From contig OX381708.1 in the NCBI GenBank assembly GCA_947462335.1, forward strand, positions 39,249,377-39,313,376: DNA of 64,000 nucleotides, read 5' to 3'. Position numbers and translations under genes: made by a program. Of this stretch, positions 23,236 through 36,047 are shown piece after piece. Position 1 is the first letter of the stretch. Each line of letters starts with the position of its first letter. Source of the stretch: Harmothoe impar (lineage: Eukaryota > Annelida > Polychaeta > Phyllodocida > Polynoidae). A model generated the notes under the pieces. The model was not told where the DNA came from. It saw only the letters and a list, made by a program, of their open reading frames with translations, and searched no databases.

Positions 23236-26200
23236 TATGTCAACAACTGAGACTGGCAGGAACAGAATAGCCAACTTAAGACAAACAGGCTAGGTAACAG
23301 TAGAAAACTATTACAATCATGAGAAATAAAGGGCCGGTAGAAGGGAGACATTTCCATATAATACATGATGAGACCTGCATGTGTCATGAGGATTTTGTAT
23401 ACAGGTTGTTAAGACTACTTAGTTGGAAGTGACTCAAGCATACATGTAGAAGACATTCTGGGGTTGAAGTTGAACTTGATACAACAACAATAAAATACAA
23501 AGGACAGACTAATCGAAGCTGAGGAATACGCATACAGGCCGCGATGCAGAACTTAACTTGTACTAACTTGTAGCTAGTTGTACTGAGGACAATATTCAGT
23601 TACACTGAGTAGAGTATAGCACAAAAATGAACAGTTGTTAAGTGTGTCGAAACTAGAGGAGCAATTAAAAAAGCATGTGCAAAATATAACAGATTTAAGC
23701 GTGGGTTTATGCTTATTAATTTATCAGCTTATTGCAAGAACCTATATAATGCTATTTCAATCACATCTACTAGTACTGCATTTAGATACAATGCTATTTC
23801 TTAACCTACACGTTCTTTGGCAATTTAGATCTAAACATCGCAAATTAGACAAAACCAGACGCCTTACATGTACACAGCACCGATATCATGATAGGGACGC
23901 TGTCGGCAGCTAAAAACCGCTAAACAGGACATATAGCTATTCACTTTTTGCATGAACAGTTTCATTTTAGGAGTGTGCTATCTCCATCCCATTGTATTAC
24001 CCTTGGCCCTGCTAAATACAAGGAAACAGATGAGGAACTATAAAATACTTCAACAAACAATCCGGCACTTAATCACTTCAACCCAGTAGTTCCATCCGTA
24101 GACGCGCGCCAGAGACTAGTATTCTACTAGAGACTGCTCAATGATGGGAAGCTGGAAATATACTACTCAGTACTATGTTCTCAGTACTATATTAATGGTC
24201 ACTCCGTCGCAGAATATTCATCATGGTTTGAGAGGGAAAGCGGTATATAGTTATCTGAGATACACATGAAGCAATCCTGACTTGACTGTGCCTGCTTGCG
24301 AGGAACTGGCGACTGACGGTGGTGACAGGCCGTAAAGGATGTATTGATCACTTTCATATGCTCCTAAACTTTGCTATATTTATTTCCCAGCAATGTTCAA
24401 GTAGTCACAGCATGGAACGCCTTGAAGATGCTGCTGTTGGGTTCCTATATATCGCCCTGCAGTAAGTGCATATATATGAGGTTGTATCTGCTTTAGGGCT
24501 TAATCTCTCGTGCTGAATATAGGTGATAGAAGAACATAGCGTGACAAACAAACATTAAATGTAATTAATGGCATTCTTTCAGCAATTTGAAGCAACTTTG
24601 ATTTATTTTTCAGATCAAAATGCTTCATGCTGCTGATAAAGGTCATTAGTTAGCTTTGGTCCTGAACTGTTATCTAAATCTAAATGTCCAAACATACAGG
24701 TGTATATCTAATTAGATCCCATCATGTAGAATCTCAGTTTGGAAACATAACAACATAATGCTACCCATATATTTACTAGGCCACTTTACATAATCAGAAG
24801 CATGTCTACTGACACATGCAGTCATAATGACTAGCGTTACTCATGCATGTACCTTATTGAGCCTCGTCCCTCAAGTCCCTACTCTGTCCTATCAGTGCTT
24901 TAAGCGATAAGGTCCATCACGTCCACCCACTACACCAAAACATGAGCGGTAGATCTGGCATTTTACCTGAATGCTAGTTTAAGAGCATAGGCTATAGGGC
25001 ATGATTGAGTTGTTCTCTAAGAAAGAGAGAAATCTGCTCTAGAGTTATTTCAGAAGAAGGAACGCAATAGCTAAGCCAGCGCTAACACACAATGTGGCAG
25101 ACTTCCATTCAGAGATGAAAGTGAAGTGACCTATCTCAAAAATGTTCAAATGGAGCTTGGAGGCCCCTGGATAGGGGTCCGCTATAGGTAGCCACAGGAC
25201 TTCCTGACAAAGACCCACTTGTAGTCAAGGAAAAACGTGGAAGACTTTCCTGTCCCCATAACAGAATCATAGTTTTTGAAAATGTCCTACTTATGTTAGC
25301 TATTTGACGGTGGATGTAAGATCCTAGACCGGTAGGTGGTTGTGTCATAGGGATTTAACCCGATCCCACGCAGAAGCATAAATGCAATAGCTAAAAGTTC
25401 ACAGTTTGTGTTCCCTGTCCCACTTTCAGGGGCACACATTCAACACTCAGAGGTCAGTATATATACTGGGGGCTATGTAAAAAGGAGGGGTACAGCCTCT
25501 AAGGTATACGCTGGTAAACACACTAAGATAGGACTTGGAAGCCCCTGTTAACAGGGTTTCTCCTGTATACATTAACCCAGCCTCTTATACAGGAGGCTTA
25601 GGGATAAGCTCAAGTCCACTTAGACGAGTCTACTAACACTGCTGATACCCCATCCCACGCCGTATACATGTATGTAACGTATACTGAAGAAGCTTTCTAT
25701 GTGTATACATCTTAGGCCCTGTGAAATGCATCTACTGGAGGGTTCAGCGGTATCAACTGTTTTTTGAAAGGAGAGTTGGGAAGAGTCGTCCTTTATATCT
25801 TTCTAGGGGACCTATTGCGACCGCGGGATAAGGGATGTCCATGCAAAATTCACTGTATGTTTCCATCATGGCTTACAAAAAAGAGGAATTATTTGATCCA
25901 TGATTAGTTGATAGTCTACTGTTCAGTATAATCCATCTTTATCACTCTTAGAAACGATTTGAACGAATTTTATATCACGGTACATATTGTCTACGTTGCC
26001 TTAGTTATGATTTGATCACAATAATGGCGCTTTTGAATTTATATCTCACTCGCTGGCTTATTTACCTAGAGTGGCACTGCATATTTCTGACATTTTAATA
26101 TTGCCTGAAAATGTAGTAGACCAGTCTGTAGTGATATATACGAGCTGTAATACTCTATCATGGTATACTGTCCTAGTTCTGCTAAGTGATGAATGAATCG

Positions 26201-27138
26201 AACTTTAAATGTGTACAAAAACCTATGTTCACAGTTAGAGAATACCTCTAGCTTTGCCACAGTTACATCCACTTTGACATTATAGGACCTGCTGGCAGTA
26301 TAACCACTTTGACCCAACCTAGATTATGCAGGGGACAAAGGTTATAAGTGTAACGTGCCAATATATATGGGCCATTATCCAAAAACAGAAAAATGAATCA
26401 AATCAAAATAAAATAAATATTATGGGGATTTAATAGGGAAGTAAAAATGGCAAACATAGTATAAAGACTCACCATGTTGTTATCACTCCTGGTACTGAAC
26501 ACTAATCATGTATGTTCCATTGTATTAATTTGTATCCTATGTCAAATATTACAGTCCCCAGCCTGTGCCTGATGGAAGTTGCATGGGGGAGGGACAGCCT
26601 CAGAGGGTAAAGTGATGCAGCAGGGAGGTAACACCTATCCAGATCACGTAATGCTCCCCTGTCACACCTCAAACACTTGCTACAAGCACTAGCACAGGGC
26701 GCCAGTGTGCCTTTCAGTGTTTATCTGGGAGGTGGTGGTGGGAGGGGGCACCTGCTGGGGTTTGCTGCTCTCAGGGCTGAGGCATATTCAATAGTCTCAT
26801 ATAGACTCATTCCGGTGCACAGTAAATATAAGGCTGGGTCTATAGGTCTATGGTAGGGGTGAGGGCATAAATATTATAGACTATGTATGATGAGTGCAAT
26901 GACTAAATGACAATAGCTATCGCTCAGCTGCTATGATGATATTATTGTATTGTTTCTGATGCCAGGATGTCCCTGGTTCTCCCCATGAAACTTAATGCCA
27001 ATCATACCAATCAGTGTTCAATAGTGTTCACACACCATTGTCACTCGTCGTTATATCTACCTATGTCACTGTATGTTGCTTACAGGATACGCATTTGCTG
27101 TTCTATGTACAAATACAGGCTATAAGCCTACGCAGATT
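23236..27138. other. No gene seen
   Basis: Long AT-rich stretch. The longest frames (92 codons plus strand at 23.6-23.9 kb, 83 codons minus at 26.1-26.3 kb) have AT-driven composition and no domain features. A G-rich patch at about 26.73-26.75 kb is the only local anomaly. Confidence 0.45.
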
Positions 27139-27735
27139 TAGGCTGCATAAAAAAAATAACCAGCTTTACAGACACCGCCCGCACCCTCAGAAAAGGGCCG
27201 CATGGAAGCTTTTTTTCATTATTTTACAAAAAAAATCATCAAAACCCCCGCATCCCTGATTAAAAGAAAAGAAAATAACCTTCAAATTTCCGCCCCTATT
27301 TGAGGGCATGCTGAAGCCTCCAGTAGGTCGATTTTCATAAACTTTGCAGTTCTGGAATCCCCGAAATGTATTATATAATGTCCTAAATTTATCTGAGAAT
27401 CCCCTGAGTGGCTAGAGTACTGTTGACAAATCTCTGAATCCTCTCAAATAATGTGTACATGTAGGTGAACATTGGGTTGCATTGACACTTTTATAGTGGG
27501 ATTGATTGATTTATTGGCAAAATGTCATCTTATTTCTAAATCTTTAGCGGTAGATCTAACTGACTTTGTAAAAAAAAAAAAAACTCCCTCCCCACTTGAA
27601 ATGTTAAAAAAAAGAAAAAGTCACCTCCCTCATGGTCTAGAAATTTAATAACAAAATAAAAGAAAAGCCTCCCTCCCTCACCGTGTATTTTTGAAAAGTG
27701 TCCGCAAAGCTGATAATCAATTTTATGCAGCCTTA
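27139..27735. mobile_element. MITE with ~38-bp imperfect inverted ends
   Basis: The left end (TAGGCTGCATAA...CAGCTTTACAGACAC) and the reverse complement of the right end (TAAGGCTGCATAA...CAGCTTTGCGGACAC) match with a few differences. The ~600-base inside holds A-runs and CCTCCCTC segments but no transposase. Target-site duplication could not be fixed. Short frames across it are by-products of the A/T runs. Confidence 0.55.
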
Positions 27736-30076
27736 GATACCCGCTAAATACATAGGCTAAATACATAGGATATAGAAATGTGTGTTTCAGGCCCCCAGAT
27801 GGGGCTCAACAAAAGAGGACTGAAACCTATTCTTTGAAAAGTTGAAGAAATATATAATGATAAGATGTTTATCCTTATATAATATAAGAGAAACACCATA
27901 CAGTTATACATGAAGTTACATGAAGTTGAATGATTTAATGCACGCCTCTTTTGTGTCGGATCTAATATATACACCCCAGCTTTATATGGTGAAGTTACTT
28001 AACATTGATCAATTGGGTTTCTTTTTTGTATGCTTATTATATTCATGTTTAACTGTGATTATGGCACCCGCAGGCTATGTCACACAGGTTAACCCTACTG
28101 TAAAAGAAAAACCATTCCGGATGTATGATATGGGGGCTTACACTGGCCATTGGATGATAAAGTTTGGCCCCTACGTGAAGTGTACACACCTCTATATCAT
28201 ACACATGCCATAAATAACACGTTATGATACTGTTAGGGATACAGGGGTAGGCCCATTGACACATGGCTAGGTGCTAAAAACAATATACAATGGGACTTAT
28301 ATGTTTCAGCTGATGTGTGGGAATGTGACCCCACTTCTGACCTCTCTATCGTAACACACCAGCAGCACATCAATCTTGGTATAATGTGGTTATTCCAACA
28401 TGATCCGATTACATAGAGTATTTATGCGTTTTCATTAAGCCATATATTATTTCTTACGTAATCATGCTTTACCATTGATTAAATTGTTTGATGGCTGCAG
28501 AATTTGCATCCTTCAATGTGTCGGTTTCTTCAATTTAGATCGTGTATACAAGATATATTTGGTTTCTATCTTAATATATGTATATAAATGTACAGTGTAT
28601 ACGGTTAATATATAGGAGCTCCGTAGTAGTGTATCTTCCGGGGACAAGTTTATATGATAACTTGAATTTATGACCTATTAATTCTTAAAGCCTCCCAAAA
28701 GACAAAAAAAAAACGACAGCATATTTCTTCACTCTATTTACTACCCCACGGTCGTGTTAAATGCAGTAAAGCGCACAGGCCGACCCACAAGTGCGGTTAG
28801 CCTTCTTGTGGCCCATTTGCAGTTATGTCAATATAGTACTTCTCGAAGTAGTATATTCTATCCCACATATGGTCAGAATAAACGGAAAAACAGAAAATCA
28901 AGCAATACTGTTTTTGCGTGTGATCTCCTCCCCCTCCTTGATCTCCCTATATTTGAACAGCTTCGGACACCCCAATGAAGATCTTGGTGTGCGGCCCCTC
29001 TGGGTGTGCACCGTTAGCATATAAAGATGATGACAACGCACACATGACTCTTAGACTAGAGAAGGTAAAAAACAAACACTAGATACCTGATGGGTGGAAT
29101 GGTTGTAGGTTAAATCTAGTGTCTAGTGCTGGTATAGTTGGTACATGGAGGTCGTGTCCTAGGTCCTCCTACACTTTACAATACCCAAACAGGACTGCCA
29201 CTAGTTGTGACTTCTGCAGAAGATATGGTTAAAGAATTGGGAGGGGGTGGGGTCAAGGTGGTGTATGTGTGGCCAGTTTTTACTATGGTTCACAACACGT
29301 ATGTACACACACTATAGACTGGCCTGTGGCGCACGTGTCACACACAGGTACACACACTACAACGTTTTTATCACCCTCTTCATACACATTACATTGTTAT
29401 AGTAAACTAACACTTCCTCATCACGGTTTATTCATTTCCTTATGTGCTATACATCCGGTATGTAGTGCATAACTAACAGGGACAGATGGAGAATTTACCC
29501 GCCTTCAAACACATACCTACAAGAAATGCGCCTCTTTTATATTGAGAACTCCTCCAATATATTCAACCCCTTACATTACAAGGATCGGTATTATGTTTTA
29601 TGCGCATAAGAAATAACTCTTTTTAATAGAGAGCTCATATATATAGATAGCATGAGACAGCGAACCGCAACATGATATATGTGTGTCCCCTGGGGGTTCA
29701 TACATCTAAAGTGTATTTCTGTACTGCCCCTTTTTGTGGGAAAACGCCGACTGTTCAAGGTAAAACCCTTTCTTGACTAAAATTCTGACTACAATTTCCA
29801 TAATCTTACGGGGAGGGTCAATATGCAGCTAGGACAAAGCATATACCTTTAAACGGTGCATAAAAAAGGGGCGAGTAAAAAGACTGGTGACATTTTAGCT
29901 GTCCCTCCTACACAGACGGAAATTTGATCACGTCACACCTGAGTGCCTCAGACGTCCATTAGCCCGAGTCTCTTATCGTGAAATATGCAGATAAAAAGCA
30001 GATCAAGAGAGAGGATGTGAGTGGCAACATATCAGAGTTATGGATTGTTTCCACATTCAATAAGTCAGGAAAAACT
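27736..30076. other. No gene seen
   Basis: AT-rich; frames of 60-97 codons near 27.9-29.5 kb have no domain, splice or promoter support. Confidence 0.45.
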
Positions 30077-30156
30077 GAAGCTATTTAACTGCTTCTGAAG
30101 CTATTTAACTGCTTCTGAAGCTATTTAACTGCTTCTGAAGCTATTTGACTGCTTCA
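30077..30156 (+). repeat. Four tandem copies of a 20-bp unit
   Basis: The unit GAAGCTATTTAACTGCTTCT is repeated four times head to tail; the first three are identical and the last has a TTGAC variant and a changed end. It ends about 30 bases before the hAT-like element. Confidence 0.85.
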
Positions 30157-30185
30157 TGCCTTTCGTCTACTGCATGTCCTTCGTG

Positions 30186-31182
30186 CAGGGTTGCCACCGA
30201 CAAGGTAGTTTTAAATTCCCTGACTTTTCACTGACATTTCCCTGACGTTATATCAAATTTCCCTGACAATCGGGACATAAACCCGATGTTTTTAAATGCC
30301 CTCCAACTATAGGGTTCTAACACGTTCCTCCAGGGGAGCCTCTGGATGGAGGCAGCCATCCTGTAGGACACCAAATCTCGTGCCCATTCTCATCCTAGGA
30401 GTGAGATTCCATGAGATTCCCATTGTCTCTGGCCAGCTTATCAGTGTTATCTTAGGGTAGATAGTGGAGATAAGGGCCAAGTTGTGAGAGATAAGGGCTG
30501 CACAGGTGTGAACTAGCTCCACTCAGCCATGGTTCAGTGACTCTCCCTTCACTCTCCACACAGATGTTTGGCCACTCTCCAAGCAGAATTCAATTATTTA
30601 ATTCTTATTTATTTCAGTTTTATGATAAGAAATTCAAAATTCTGAATTGGTAGATGCATACAATATGATATTCCGATGCCATGCATGCAAAACCCATACA
30701 TTAATTGATAAAAAATACACTGAGAGAAGTGGCCAAAGTAGACTATATAAAGAGGCCCAGTAGATGGTTGTCCTACCATTTAGATCTGCTGTGTGCCACT
30801 AGGTGGCAGCACCCCATAACGTGTTAGAGCCTAATTGATATGCACTCTTTTTTAAAGTCATCATCTACTTAGAAAGTGATCATTATGTAACAACAGGGGT
30901 TTTGTGTATTGCGTGCGCGCAAAAATTTTACCCCCTCCTTTTTAAGGATTTAGATATTTTTCTCTTAAAATCATAGTAAAATACAGGCTTTTTTCAGAGG
31001 AAACTGGTGCCTTTTTTTGGTATTTCAAAGATTTTCCCTGACAAAACATTATTTTCCATGACATTTTCAGAAAATATCATTTTCCCTGACATTTTGCCAA
31101 AAAATCTAAAATTCCCTGACATTTCCCTGACCTGGAACGAAAAATATTTTCCCTGACATTTTCCCTGACAGTGGCAACCCTG
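30186..31182. mobile_element. hAT-like non-autonomous DNA transposon
   Basis: The ends are a perfect 12-bp inverted repeat (CAGGGTTGCCAC at 30186-30197 and its complement at 31171-31182), flanked by the direct repeat TCGTG (30181-30185, 31183-31187), a likely 5-bp target duplication. CAGGG-type ends are characteristic of hAT elements, although 8 bp is the more usual duplication. Both subterminal regions carry arrays of TTCCCTGACATT-like motifs in mirrored orientation, which may be transposase-binding sites. No transposase is present; a 71-codon minus frame at 30307-30522 has no recognisable domain. Confidence 0.65.
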
Positions 31183-31273
31183 TCGTGCCTGCATCATGCA
31201 CCAGAAACTTTGTATGGCCCCATGGTACACACTGGGAGCTTGTAGACGGGTCAATGGCCAATTGCAGGTACAT

Positions 31274-31570
31274 TAGGGAGTGCTCATTTGTTAACAACAG
31301 GGGTGGTGGTGAGATTTTGCGCATAGCGTGCGAAATTATAGTTACTCGAAAATGTTTACCCCCCCCCGGCAGACCGAAAATTGTGCGCTTCCGCGCCCCT
31401 TTGTAGCAGAGTAACGCGCAGGCTTTTTCCCTCAAAACAGGTTGAATCTTTTTGACACCCCCCCAAGAGGGGTCTAAATTTTTTACCCCCCCGGTCAAGG
31501 GGTCCAAATTTTTTACCCCCCCCCCCCCCAAATCCACCACCCCCCTGTTGTTAAAAAATGAGCACTCCCT
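31274..31570. mobile_element. 297-bp MITE with TACAT target duplication
   Basis: Inverted ends of about 35 bases (AGGGAGTGCTCATTT, then TTAACAACAGGGG and a TGGTGG tail) match with one or two differences. TACAT flanks both sides (31269-31273, 31571-31575), a 5-bp duplication like the neighbouring hAT-like element. The inside is rich in C/G runs and two tandem GGGTC(T/C)AAATTTTTTACC segments. A long minus frame through it (31106-31864) is a chance read-through. Confidence 0.65.
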
Positions 31571-31575
31571 TACAT

Positions 31576-33239
31576 AGGGCTGTCCAGTGTAGCACATCAC
31601 AGGGGGAGAGACATTGTTCTTGTAAAACATTCGTTGGTTTAACCATTCCAGGAAGCTACTGAATGGGACAGGAGTAAAGACCAAATGATGCTGACTGATT
31701 AAACTGCACCGAGGGACAATGGGCAACCTACCTCTGAATATGTATACCTTTCTTATCAAACCATTGTCTCTGTGAGGGAAACAGTGAATTTTTCGGTAGC
31801 AGCAAACATAAATTTGCCTTAAAAGCGCGGAGTTGGTTATGTTTTGCTGATATGCTATTTCCACTCATTGTTAACTTGTACCATATTCTCAGTCACCCAA
31901 TTATCTCTCCACGTCACAAGATGTTGTCAATAATTATCTTGCCGTCTCACACACTGTGTCCTGAACGCTAACCTCCCTCCTCGTCAACCTACTCACCCCC
32001 TCCCACAATAACCAAAGTGACACTGCTAATGGGGAATATCTATGTGAAATATTGATACCTTCTCTCACTCCAGTATCCAACCTCATCGCCATTAACCCTC
32101 CCTCCTTCAGCGGGAGGGTCACTAAGGGGGCCCTTGATGGGGGGGGGGGGGGGGGGTCCCCATGTCGCATGTCGGATTTAAGAAATGACCATGTCGCATG
32201 TCTATGTCGCTTAAAATGCTCATGTCCCATGTCAATTAAAGAAATGCCCATGTCCCCTGTCACTAAGCCTCATGTCGCATGTGACTAGGCTTCATGTCGC
32301 ATGTCGATTTTAAGAAATGCCCATGTCGCCATATCGAATTTAGGGGTCTAGAGCCATACTAAGGGAGGGCAAACAGTGAGAACGTCTTGATGGATGAGTT
32401 ACATTTGCACTTATCAGATAGTATTTCCTCTACAATTCATCATGTAATTGGGAATCAATGTAGAGGAGACCTATTTCATACATATCAATGTAATAGCCTA
32501 ACATTGAGACAATGCAAACACCATAGTCTATTACTAGGAAGGATACCTTTGGCCGAAGACAGTGGAAGGAGCGGGGGTTCAAGAGGGATATAACTTCATC
32601 CAATCTACAAGATGCCGTGACATGCCGTTGGCAGCTTGGAGTCGGCTTGGCACCCTTGGTGGCAATAGCCCTGCTCCCAGTCAGGATTTGCTGAGTAGCA
32701 GTCTACATCCCTCTGCCTCTCTCTGAGCGAGCGCTAAGCCTTCGAGCTGCTCCCGAAGCTGCTCACATACAGCCCAAGATATCAGCCCTTTAGGGGGTTC
32801 TCCTCCTATCTAAGAATCTAATGTAAAGATGTAGGCTGGTAGCGTGTGTAGGTCTATGCATACTGTGTAGTTTGAACTAGGTATGTGCCCTGGCCACCTT
32901 CAATGTTTTATATTCCCTTGTTTTTGTAAAACAAACGAATATAACATTATGCAATTAACTGCATCAAAGAAGTGTTGGTATTCGTTACACAGGAGGTGTA
33001 TAATAAACAGGTAACATTTATAGACTGTGCTTTTTCGACTTCGATACTAGTCACATCCAAATTATACACATGTGTATATATACAGGGCATGCACCATGTT
33101 CTCTGTATATACATAGAACTTCTGGCAAGTATACATACATCCACATGTGTATAAACCTACCCAGGGGAGATGGTGGAAGTAAGTATAGATAAAAGTATGG
33201 AGGACACGGAAACTGACTTAAGGTGATATGAACTGGTAC
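31576..33239. other. Non-coding; holds a degenerate short-repeat patch
   Basis: No supported exon. A long G run (about 32139-32156) is followed by the CATGTCGCATGTC repeat patch annotated separately. Near 32.7 kb is one GAGCTGCTC motif. The interval could be an intron of the minus-strand gene. Confidence 0.4.
32157..32340 (+). repeat. Degenerate tandem repeat of CATGTCGCATGTC
   Basis: At least eight irregular occurrences of CATGTCGC or CATGTCCC followed by ATGTC, with AAGAAATGCCCATG spacers, lie directly after a long G run. The period is irregular, so it is a decayed minisatellite or the inside of an old element. Confidence 0.6.
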
Positions 33240-33328
33240 CTGGTCGGCACCCTGGAGGGAGGTGGTGGCTCGCCGGAAACCGGTGGTGCTGGTCGGGTCT
33301 GACAGCTTCCGGCAACAGGGTGCGCCAT
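33240..33328 (-). CDS. Candidate exon 6 of the minus-strand gene (proline-rich)
   Basis: On the minus strand an acceptor (...CCCACTGCCTGACAG) precedes 33328 and a CAG|GTACCA donor follows 33240. Read in phase 0, as the preceding exons require, it gives a proline-rich peptide (RPAPPVSGEPPPPSRVPT) much like the large exon at 36048-38117. It is 89 bases and ends with two spare bases, the phase needed by the exon at 19497-19719. Another frame is open too but does not fit the phase. Style and phase support it; expression evidence is lacking. Confidence 0.45.
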
Positions 33329-33763
33329 CTGTCAGGCAGTGGGGGTATTTATAGTACATCTCTTGAAGATCTTCCTTTTATATTGCTCGGTAGACTACCT
33401 ACCATACAGCGCTCCATAGAGATTATCAACCCTTGCGATATGTTACAATGCTGGGTGTTTAGAAAGTATTTTTTATTGTAATAATATAATAGACTCAATT
33501 AAGAACGACAATACCTTTGTTTTAAAGCAGCATTTATTTACCACATTAGTAAATAATGTATGTTTATATTTTTTGACACTACTTGCAATCCTCCTGTAAC
33601 TGAAGTTCTTCCTTCTGTGTTAACTTTCCCTAAGAACCCAAATTCCTGAACATCGGAGCCTTCCCGAATATTGAACTAGTAGTAACCTCTTGACCATGTT
33701 TACCCAAGCTAAGGCCCCTGGAGGGAAACCCCAACAAGCTACCGGCCACAACACGGCCCTAAC

Positions 33764-33853
33764 GCAATCAGGTGTCTGTTTATCGCTTTCCTCATTCAAA
33801 TATTCAAATTGAACAAAACTATTTCTGGAAAGCGAAGACCTGCGCTTGAAATG
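33764..33853 (-). CDS. Candidate exon 5 of the minus-strand gene
   Basis: A minus-strand acceptor (CCTCATCACAG) before 33853 and a possible, rather weak donor TGC|GTTAGG after 33764 bound 90 bases, phase 0 to phase 0. That fits between the large exon ending at 36048 and the exon starting at 33328. The 30-residue peptide starts HFKRRSSLSRN, with a basic-Ser motif as in the large exon, and continues with an acidic segment. The frame remains open on both sides, so the boundaries are uncertain. Confidence 0.3.
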
Positions 33854-36047
33854 CTGTGATGAGGTCATATTGGAAAAGAGGTTTTCTTTTTCAGGTGAAT
33901 AAAAAACACCATTCAGGGAGAAAGATGGCACTTTTACTATAATGCGAGGGATTTGAAGAGTCCGTGTGGTTTCACCAGTTCACATAGGCAAGACTTTAAA
34001 ATATGATCATACTGGAAAAGGCATTTATTTTAGAAATAGACCTATGTACGGTCTCTGTAATGAATCATATTCAGCAAACTTGTACTTTTCTCAAGCAATT
34101 GACCTTACAAGATGTATCTGAACGATTCCGCCCCGAGTTGAGAATTTTGAAATACATTGCTTTGGCCACTACGGGCTTTATCAAACATAAATCACGATGA
34201 TATGCATCTTTCGGGAGAAGGCCATTTTTTCATTTCACAGATCTGATACGAAACCCCGATCCAGAAAAGACAAATTACATTTTGGTCCTTGTATATTTGA
34301 GAGGCCAGACAGGGAGGGGGGGGGGGTCCCCTCCTAATGGTGTTGCATGTCCCCGGAGGCGGCGGCTGTTCTATAGTAGGCCAATACTAGGCCATCCCTA
34401 GGGAGTGCTCGGGAGGGTTAATCCTCTCAGTGAGCCAGTGCAGACATGCTCAGATATATGGGATATACAGTTTACAAATTTGCACTTGGTGCTTTCCCTA
34501 TTTGATATATTGTCACGCATACTCATGATCAGTTTTAAAAATCACATCTCAAGAGATAGATGGCGGTATATCACGTTACACATATAAAGTTATAGTATAT
34601 ATGCGAACATAACTGGGGGCAATTTAGTTTCATTGTAGTTAATTTCTAGAGGAAGAACATGGACGTATAGAATGTTTACACAGTGTGAACCTATAATCCA
34701 CAACTGTCAATAAATGCAGCCTGCATTGGATCTTGTTTTACCATGCTCCATTAGCTCAAGGGCATCTCAAGTGCAAGGTATTCGTGCGTCTTCGAGTATC
34801 CAAAATCATACGATGCATATTGATATCGAGGGCCACATATTGTACACTCATACTTCCCAGCTCTTGATTTTAAATTGAAACAAGCAAGTATTGTACAATC
34901 GTATACCGAACACCGTGCTCACTCGATGGGACTATGTATAGATGAAGTCAGCTTTATTAAGGCATGAGTATTTCTCCATGACCTGTGTGAAAAGCTCTAA
35001 GCTAAAGCCACATGAAACAAATCACATACCTATTATCCTATAGTTTCTGGTCAGCCACCATAAAGCTCCCGTGTAAGGTACATCCATACAGCATCACCAC
35101 ATGCCTGGCAGTGTTCAAACCTAACCCTTCACCTACTACCTGCGTCCTCCCCACTGCCGCCTCGTGTAGGCTAAATGAACTAACAGTATCAGTCGGGGCT
35201 TGTTTAATGCTGGGGTTTATTTTCTCATGGAGGCTTGTTCAGAAAGGACAATGCCTGTTCCATATTGGTTTTATTCCCACACTGATAAAGTATTTTTTGT
35301 ATCCTATATTTTAGTGAAGGCACCGGGTGCAGACGACTTCTTCTGCCATGGAATGGCACCTTTTATATGGCCATTCTAAATTCTATGGTGTGTTGTGTTG
35401 CCAAATTGATAATGCAATGGCCATGTGTATCCCTTCACAATGTTCTTACTATTAAAACTGAACAGAGAAAAAGTAAAACATACTCGCAAAATAGATTGCA
35501 AACAGCAGAAAATATATTAAAATGACAAAAACCAAATTGAAGTAATGTGGAAGAATGCAGTGTGCAATTGTAAGGAATACGTCTTTGTATGAGAATATAT
35601 ATTTCAAAACTAGCTAATTTTAATTTATCACTGTATGTCATTCATTATTTCTTGGGAATAAATGGCTTTAAATATGGACTGCTAATGTGTCTATATCGGT
35701 GAAAGAATCCTTATAGCAGGGCCATTTCGGCCAAACAACATTGTATCTTTCAAGCGATGTATATATGACCAATTTGGGACATGGTGTCTGAAGATTAGTG
35801 CAGAAACTAATATGTAAACAAATGTCCCTGATTTTCTGTTTTTATTCCTTTACAGGTTCAAGTATAGGTGTTTGTTCACTAATAAACTTGAATTGCTAGT
35901 AATCATTTACTCTTATATATTACAAGAGTAAACTATATTCTAAAGGTGCTGCTACTTTATTGTACCACCCTATGGAGCTCCCCATGCATATAGATCTCCG
36001 CTGCTACTGTCGTGGGTCTAGAGTGCTGTTCTACCTCAGACACATAC
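33854..36047. other. Probable intron of the minus-strand gene
   Basis: AT-rich and stop-rich on both strands. The long exon's donor at 36047 opens this interval. A G run at about 34315-34327 is the only anomaly. Confidence 0.45.

Noticed and set aside
31106..31864. 252-codon minus-strand frame
   Set aside because: It reads through the 31274-31570 MITE and its C/G homopolymers and has no coherent domain; its length is due to low stop density in those tracts.
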